From: Streptomyces sp. NBC_01788
GTDB lineage: Bacteria > Actinomycetota > Actinomycetes > Streptomycetales > Streptomycetaceae
Direction of reading: 5' to 3'
DNA length: 64,000 nucleotides
NCBI RefSeq assembly: GCF_035917575.1
Contig: NZ_CP109090.1
Location: 248,001 to 312,000 of the forward strand
The notes beneath the pieces were generated by a model. The model was not told the DNA's origin. It was given only the letters and a program-made list of their open reading frames with translations, and ran no database searches. The position numbers and the translations under genes are program-made. Each line of letters begins with the position of its first letter. The first letter of the stretch is position 1. Below, one piece after another: positions 60,198 to 64,000 of the stretch.

Positions 60198-60890
60198 TCA
60201 CGCCGGTGGGCGGGTGAGTTTGGCGGCCACGGCGTCGAGGACCCAGTCCAGGCCGGTCGCGAAGGATGTTTCGGCGTCCACGTCCGTGCCGTCGTACACG
60301 GCCTTGGCCAGCGCCGGGAAGCGGCCCGTGGCCAACATTCTCGTCACATGCGGGCCGGAGGCGCGCTGCCAGTCGCGCTTGGACAGGCCCGTGGCGCGTT
60401 CGGCCGTCAGGTTCGCGATCTCGCGCCTGATCGCGCCGGTGAAGTAGGCGCTGACAGTCTCCACGGCGCGCATGACGGTGTCGATGTCGGCGTGGCCGTC
60501 GAGGGCGGCCAGCGTGGCCTCGGTCACGGCGAGGCCGTTCGGGCCCAGGGTCGGGCGGCCGCCGAGCAGGTCGGCCAGCCATTCGTGGCGGAGGGCGGTC
60601 TGTCTGGTGCGGTGGGCGAGGATGCGCAGCTCCTCCCGCCAGTCACCGGGCTGTTCCTCGGGGACGATCTCGGCCTGGACCTCGTCCACCATGAGGTCGA
60701 ACAGCTCCTGCTTGGTGGAGATGTATCCGTACAGCCGCATCGGGCCGGCGTTCAGCCGGGCGGCGACCTTGCGCAACGACACCGCTTCCAGCCCGCCCTC
60801 GTCGGCCAGCGCGATGGCGGCGGCGACGATCCGCTCCCGGTCGAGCGGCACGGGGCGAGTCGGCGGCTCCGGCCGGTCCCACACAGTCAT
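60198..60890 (-). CDS. TetR-family regulator (tetracycline-repressor-like C-terminal domain)
   Basis: 230 residues from ATG 60890; a GTG two codons earlier is also possible. The helix-turn-helix is LEAVSLRKVAARLNAGPMRL then YGYISTKQELFDLMVDEV. The ligand domain has the TetR_C_1 style (RTRQTALRHEWLADLLGGRP). It is divergent from a Tet(X)-like monooxygenase with a long inverted repeat between them, so it likely controls that gene. Confidence 0.92.
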   Translation of the reverse strand: MTVWDRPEPPTRPVPLDRERIVAAAIALADEGGLEAVSLRKVAARLNAGPMRLYGYISTKQELFDLMVDEVQAEIVPEEQPGDWREELRILAHRTRQTALRHEWLADLLGGRPTLGPNGLAVTEATLAALDGHADIDTVMRAVETVSAYFTGAIRREIANLTAERATGLSKRDWQRASGPHVTRMLATGRFPALAKAVYDGTDVDAETSFATGLDWVLDAVAAKLTRPPA

Positions 60891-60905
60891 GGTCACACCG
60901 TTCCG

Positions 60906-60943
60906 TTGCGATGCATCGTATTGGAGAAATACAGTGTATCGCC
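60906..60943 (+). promoter_or_regulatory. TetR operator and leaderless promoter of the monooxygenase gene
   Basis: GCGATGCATCGTATT (60908-60922) and AATACAGTGTATCGC (60928-60942) form an inverted repeat with 12 of 15 pairs and a 5-bp centre. TTGCGA (60906-60911) and TACAGT (60930-60935) are 18 bp apart. The ATG starts at 60944, eight bases after the -10, so the mRNA should begin at or next to the start codon. No Shine-Dalgarno sequence is present. Confidence 0.65.
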
Positions 60944-62062
60944 ATGAGACATCGTATCGCCGTGGTCGGGAGCGGCCCTGCCGGCCTTACCTTCGCCCGT
61001 GTCCTGCACCGCCATGGCTACCCCGTCGCCGTCTTCGAACGCGATCCCGCCCCCGACGCCCGCCCCCCGGGCGGCACGCTGGACCTGCACGAAGGGCTGG
61101 GCCAACTCGCGGTGGACAAGGCGGGGCTGCTGGCGGAGTTCCAGGCGCTGTCTCGCCCCGAGGGGCAGGGCATGCGCATCCTGGACGCGGACGGGACCGT
61201 CCTGCGCGACTGGCGACCCCGTCCGGAGGACCGAGCCAATCCCGAGATCGACCGCGGGCAACTCCGTGACCTGCTGCTCGGCCCTCTCGACGTCCAGTGG
61301 GGTCGGGGCGTGACACAGGTGGTACCGGGGACCCGGGATGGCGTACTGGTCCATTTCGCGGACGGGCGACAGGAGACGTTCGACCTCGTGGTCGGCGCGG
61401 ACGGCGCCTGGTCCCGGATCCGCCCGGCAGTCTCGCCGGTGACGCCGCACTACACCGGCGTCACCTTGGTCGAAACCTCTCTCGACGACGTCGACACCCG
61501 CCACCCTGACCTCGCCCGGCTGGTCGGCGACGGGTGCGTGGCTGTGTACGGCGTGAACCGGACTCTCGTCGCCCAGCGCAACAGCGGCGGGCACGCCAAG
61601 GTGTACGCCCAGTTCCGCGCGCCGCTGGACTGGCACTCACACCTGGACCTGGCTGACGTCGAGGCCGTGCGATCGAGTCTGCTGGCCCTGTTCCACGGCT
61701 GGGCCGCTCCCGTCCTCGACCTCCTCCGCCACGGCACCGTTTTCGTCCACCGCCCCCTCCACGTCCTGCCCGTGTCCCACACCTGGAACCACGTCCCCGG
61801 GGTGACGCTACTGGGCGACGCCGCCCATCTGATGCCCCCGTTGGGGGCGGGCGCGAACCTGGCGATGCTGGAAGGCGCCGAACTCGCCGAGTCCATCGCC
61901 ACCGGCCCAGGAGATCTGGACGAGGCCGTCCGCGCCTTCGAGGAGCAGATGTGGGCACGGGCCGGCAGGTGGGCGAAGATCACGACGGCCGGTCTGGAGC
62001 GTCTCGTGAGCCCGGACCCCGCCGAAGCCCTCGCCCTCTTCGACCAAGTCCAGCCGTCCTGA
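60944..62062 (+). CDS. Tet(X)-like FAD-dependent monooxygenase
   Basis: 372 residues from ATG 60944. The FAD-binding GXGXXG is IAVVGSGPAGLTFARVLHRH. PPGGTLDLHEGLGQLAVDKA matches the Tet(X)-type flavoenzyme signature. DLVVGADGAWSRIRPAVSP (DG motif) and VTLLGDAAHLMPPLGAGANL (GD motif) complete the class A monooxygenase set. Tet(X) relatives hydroxylate tetracyclines, but many others act on different aromatic substrates, so resistance is an inference. Divergent TetR control fits an inducible defence gene. The MFS exporter converges from downstream. Confidence 0.88.
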   Translation: MRHRIAVVGSGPAGLTFARVLHRHGYPVAVFERDPAPDARPPGGTLDLHEGLGQLAVDKAGLLAEFQALSRPEGQGMRILDADGTVLRDWRPRPEDRANPEIDRGQLRDLLLGPLDVQWGRGVTQVVPGTRDGVLVHFADGRQETFDLVVGADGAWSRIRPAVSPVTPHYTGVTLVETSLDDVDTRHPDLARLVGDGCVAVYGVNRTLVAQRNSGGHAKVYAQFRAPLDWHSHLDLADVEAVRSSLLALFHGWAAPVLDLLRHGTVFVHRPLHVLPVSHTWNHVPGVTLLGDAAHLMPPLGAGANLAMLEGAELAESIATGPGDLDEAVRAFEEQMWARAGRWAKITTAGLERLVSPDPAEALALFDQVQPS

Positions 62063-62165
62063 CTGCCCGCTACCGCCGAAATCCGGTCCGCTCCTCCTCG
62101 GGGGCGTAGCTCCCACAACTTGTCGGGCACCAGCTGCTGCACCACCTCCCGGGCGAGTTCGGGGG

Positions 62166-63527
62166 TCAGTGGGTGGTCGGGGCCGCCTGCGTGGGGGTGA
62201 ATCCGTGCGGGCCCGCGGTGTCGAATGCCTGCCGGTCGAGCGTCGGGCCGGTGAGCGGTACCTCGATCTCGACGACCGGCTGTTCCGGGGCGCCGACCTG
62301 GGGCACCGTGCCCGTTGCGGTGCCCGTGGTGGCCGCGACCACCGCCGCCGGGGCGCCACCCCGGCGCCGGACCGTACCGGGGACGAGCGGCCGACCGCCG
62401 GCGTGCAGGGCGACGGCCGTCAGGGGCAGCGCCAGCAGGAGCAGTCCGGCGCCCAGGACCAGGCCCATCGCCGAGTAGCCGGCGCTCGCCGACAGCAGGC
62501 TTCCGGCGAGCGGACCGCACGCGGTGCCCAGCGAGGACGCGGATCCGGCCAGCACTGCCCAGCGGCCGCGCGCATCGAGTGAGGCCGCCAGCCCGATGAG
62601 GTAGGACAGGACGATCGGGTAGACGGTGTTCCAGGCGATCTCGCCGGTCGCGAACGACGGCAGGTCGTCGGCCGAGGCGCTGACCGCGATGCAGCAGGCG
62701 ATCAGTGCGGTGCCCGCCCCGATCGGCACTGCCCGCCCGAGCCGCGCGCCGAGCGCGCTCGCGCCGATGACGCCCAGCAGCCCGGCGCCCAGAGCTGCGG
62801 CGAAGACCGCGCCGACGGTGACCTCGCTCAGTCCTGCCTGGTGCAGGCCGATACGGCTGCTCACGCCCCACAGTGAGTTCTGCGCCATGGACCAGAACAG
62901 CATCGAGCCCGCCAGGACCAGCCCCGCGCGGCGGTAGGGCAGCGTGCCGCGCGGCGCCGCCGTGTGGCCGGGCGCCACGGCGCCGGCGAGTCGGCCCGTC
63001 GTCGGCCACACCAGCAGCGCGGTCAGGGCGAGCGCGGCGAACGGCAGCCCATGTCCCGTGCCGAGGTGAGGGATTGTCAGGTAGACGGTGCCGGCGAGCG
63101 CTGAGACGCTCAGCAGCCCGAAGGTCGAGGTGCGGTGCGGGTCGCGCTGGGCCGCGATGCCCGACGCGGCGACCGTGGTGGCCGTGCCCGAGCCGAAACC
63201 GCCCGCCATCGCCCCGGCGACCACCACCGGCACACTGTCCGACAGGGCCGCGCAGCCGTAGCCGAGCGCCGCGAGCAGCAGCCCGGTCCGGGCCAGGCGT
63301 CGCGGCCCGAACCGCTCTACGCGGGCCGCGAGCGTGAAGCCCGCCGCGGCCGAACTCAGCAGCAGGGCACTGCCGACAAGCCCTGCCTGCGCGGGTCCGA
63401 GACCGAGCCGGTCGCCGAGGCGGCCGACGACGGTGGGCAGCAGATAAGGCGCGAGATAGCCCGCCGTGAAGAGAGCGACGAGGGGCCAGGAGGAACCACG
63501 CGAGTGCGCGGGCGCGAGGGAGGACAC
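62166..63527 (-). CDS. MFS transporter
   Basis: About 453 residues if started at GTG 63527 (MSSLAPAHSRGSSWPLVALF), which places the first helix ten residues in. An ATG at 63632 gives a longer Pro-rich N-terminus without a ribosome site. About 12 membrane helices, with the MFS loop motif between helices 2 and 3 (ARVERFGPRRLARTG) and between 8 and 9 (SALGARLGRAVP). The last ~60 residues form a Thr/Val/Pro-rich cytoplasmic tail. Likely an exporter; the substrate is unknown. Confidence 0.85.
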   Translation of the reverse strand: MSSLAPAHSRGSSWPLVALFTAGYLAPYLLPTVVGRLGDRLGLGPAQAGLVGSALLLSSAAAGFTLAARVERFGPRRLARTGLLLAALGYGCAALSDSVPVVVAGAMAGGFGSGTATTVAASGIAAQRDPHRTSTFGLLSVSALAGTVYLTIPHLGTGHGLPFAALALTALLVWPTTGRLAGAVAPGHTAAPRGTLPYRRAGLVLAGSMLFWSMAQNSLWGVSSRIGLHQAGLSEVTVGAVFAAALGAGLLGVIGASALGARLGRAVPIGAGTALIACCIAVSASADDLPSFATGEIAWNTVYPIVLSYLIGLAASLDARGRWAVLAGSASSLGTACGPLAGSLLSASAGYSAMGLVLGAGLLLLALPLTAVALHAGGRPLVPGTVRRRGGAPAAVVAATTGTATGTVPQVGAPEQPVVEIEVPLTGPTLDRQAFDTAGPHGFTPTQAAPTTH

Positions 63528-63919
63528 GGGCGTTCCCAGGGCATACGGAAGCGGCAAGGTGGGGGGTGAAGAAGGGAGGGGGCGACCGTCGATGGACAGG
63601 AACGCGGGGCAATTTGTATCAAGTGCGGGCATGCGCAAGAAAGCCACGGCGATGTGATCTGCGTCATATTGCGTTTGGGGTGGAGGGTTCCGGGCAGAAG
63701 TGACGCCCCGTCTGCTTCAGTGGGGTGTGTTTGCGCAGGTCAGCGACGGTCCGGAGGCAAGGTGGGGGGCGCGGCCCGCGTCCGCGCAAGGGACCAGCAT
63801 CCAGCGAGACATCTGCCCAGGCCTCGCGGAAACGGCAGGCTGATGCGGTCGCCCGGCCTGCCGTGGACCGCGTCCAGCAGGTCGACGGCGATTACGTTCT
63901 GGTGGAATTCGCCTGCGCG
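63528..63919. other. About 390 bp without a supported gene
   Basis: No frame shows a start signal with coding character. Part of it would belong to the MFS gene if the upstream ATG 63632 is used. A minus-strand TACAAA near 63610 could be its -10. Confidence 0.4.
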
Positions 63920-64000
63920 TCAGCGCCCGGTCTCGTCGCGGCGGCAATACAGGAAGAGGTGAGGCTCGGGCCCGGCGCCGGGGTGGTCCGGTGTGAAGGC
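63920..64000 (-). CDS. Possible C-terminus of a gene beyond the window
   Basis: The minus strand is open from the window edge to a stop at 63920-63922 and reads AFTPDHPGAGPEPHLFLYCR then RDETGR. The sequence looks like a protein end, but 26 residues are too few to name a family. The opposite strand is also open here, so the call is tentative. Confidence 0.3.
   Translation of the reverse strand, partial: AFTPDHPGAGPEPHLFLYCRRDETGR

Noticed and set aside
63863..64000. Plus-strand frame reading VDRVQQVDGDYVLVEFACAS to the window edge
   Set aside because: Looks protein-like, but there is no start signal. The opposite strand reading to a stop at 63920 is at least as good, so neither was called with confidence.
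1..64000. CRISPR arrays, tRNA and rRNA genes
   Set aside because: Searched by eye for regularly spaced repeats, cloverleaf-like GTTCGA arms and rRNA signatures; none was found.

Overview
The window is high-GC actinobacterial DNA and looks like Streptomyces. Supporting signs are third-position GC codon use, GTG starts behind GGAGG-type ribosome sites, secreted chitinase, glucanase and mannanase genes, and above all an adjacent tap-tpg pair. Those two genes encode the telomere-associated and telomere-terminal proteins of linear Streptomyces replicons. The window is therefore probably a chromosome arm near an end, or part of a linear plasmid. No rRNA, tRNA or CRISPR array was seen.

Layout. 1-11 kb: the end of a PknB-like kinase, a DUF427 protein, a large conserved hypothetical, a DUF4232 lipoprotein, a LysR regulator and small hypotheticals. 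These sit among decayed fragments of UvrA, a group II intron reverse transcriptase, an FG-GAP protein, a CGNR zinc-finger protein, a GlxA/AraC regulator, an integrase, an aldehyde dehydrogenase and an IS5 transposase. 11-20.4 kb: a large TerD-domain protein, a Sir2 deacylase, and a LysR-controlled acyl-CoA locus with a frameshifted CaiB-type CoA transferase and a thiolase-like/enoyl-CoA hydratase fusion. 20.5-26.3 kb: a HIT-like protein, a lipoprotein bracketed by 86-bp direct repeats, a TetR/SnoaL/SDR group and a MOSC protein. 26.5-29.3 kb: tpg and tap.

29.7-34.1 kb: a compact co-directional cassette that I consider the most unusual part. It has a polytopic membrane protein fused to a low-molecular-weight phosphatase domain, a degenerate type I dehydroquinase fused to a shikimate dehydrogenase, a 28-codon reading frame coupled by ATGA overlaps on both sides, and an acyl-CoA dehydrogenase-like protein. 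34-39.4 kb: an RNA-repair-type fusion, a TetR/SDR divergent pair, a SnoaL-like protein with a tiny membrane ORF, and DUF2809. 39.6-53.1 kb: secreted glycan-degrading enzymes (GH76, a frameshifted GH43, GH19 chitinase, GH64 with CBM6) with recognisable LacI-type and DasR-like operators. This stretch is broken up by an intact IS5-type element, ISL3 halves, an ISL3-type MITE with 8-bp target duplications, an isolated gcvH between inverted repeats, and group II intron debris.

53.2-64 kb: an EamA transporter, a TnpB remnant with its right-end hairpin, a membrane protein whose C-terminus runs into that remnant, a secreted PepX-type peptidase, and three regulator/enzyme units: MarR with epoxide hydrolase, TetR with a Tet(X)-like monooxygenase, and an MFS exporter. 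The many truncated genes and IS scars fit the unstable arm of a linear chromosome. All functions are read from sequence patterns alone; no database search was possible.
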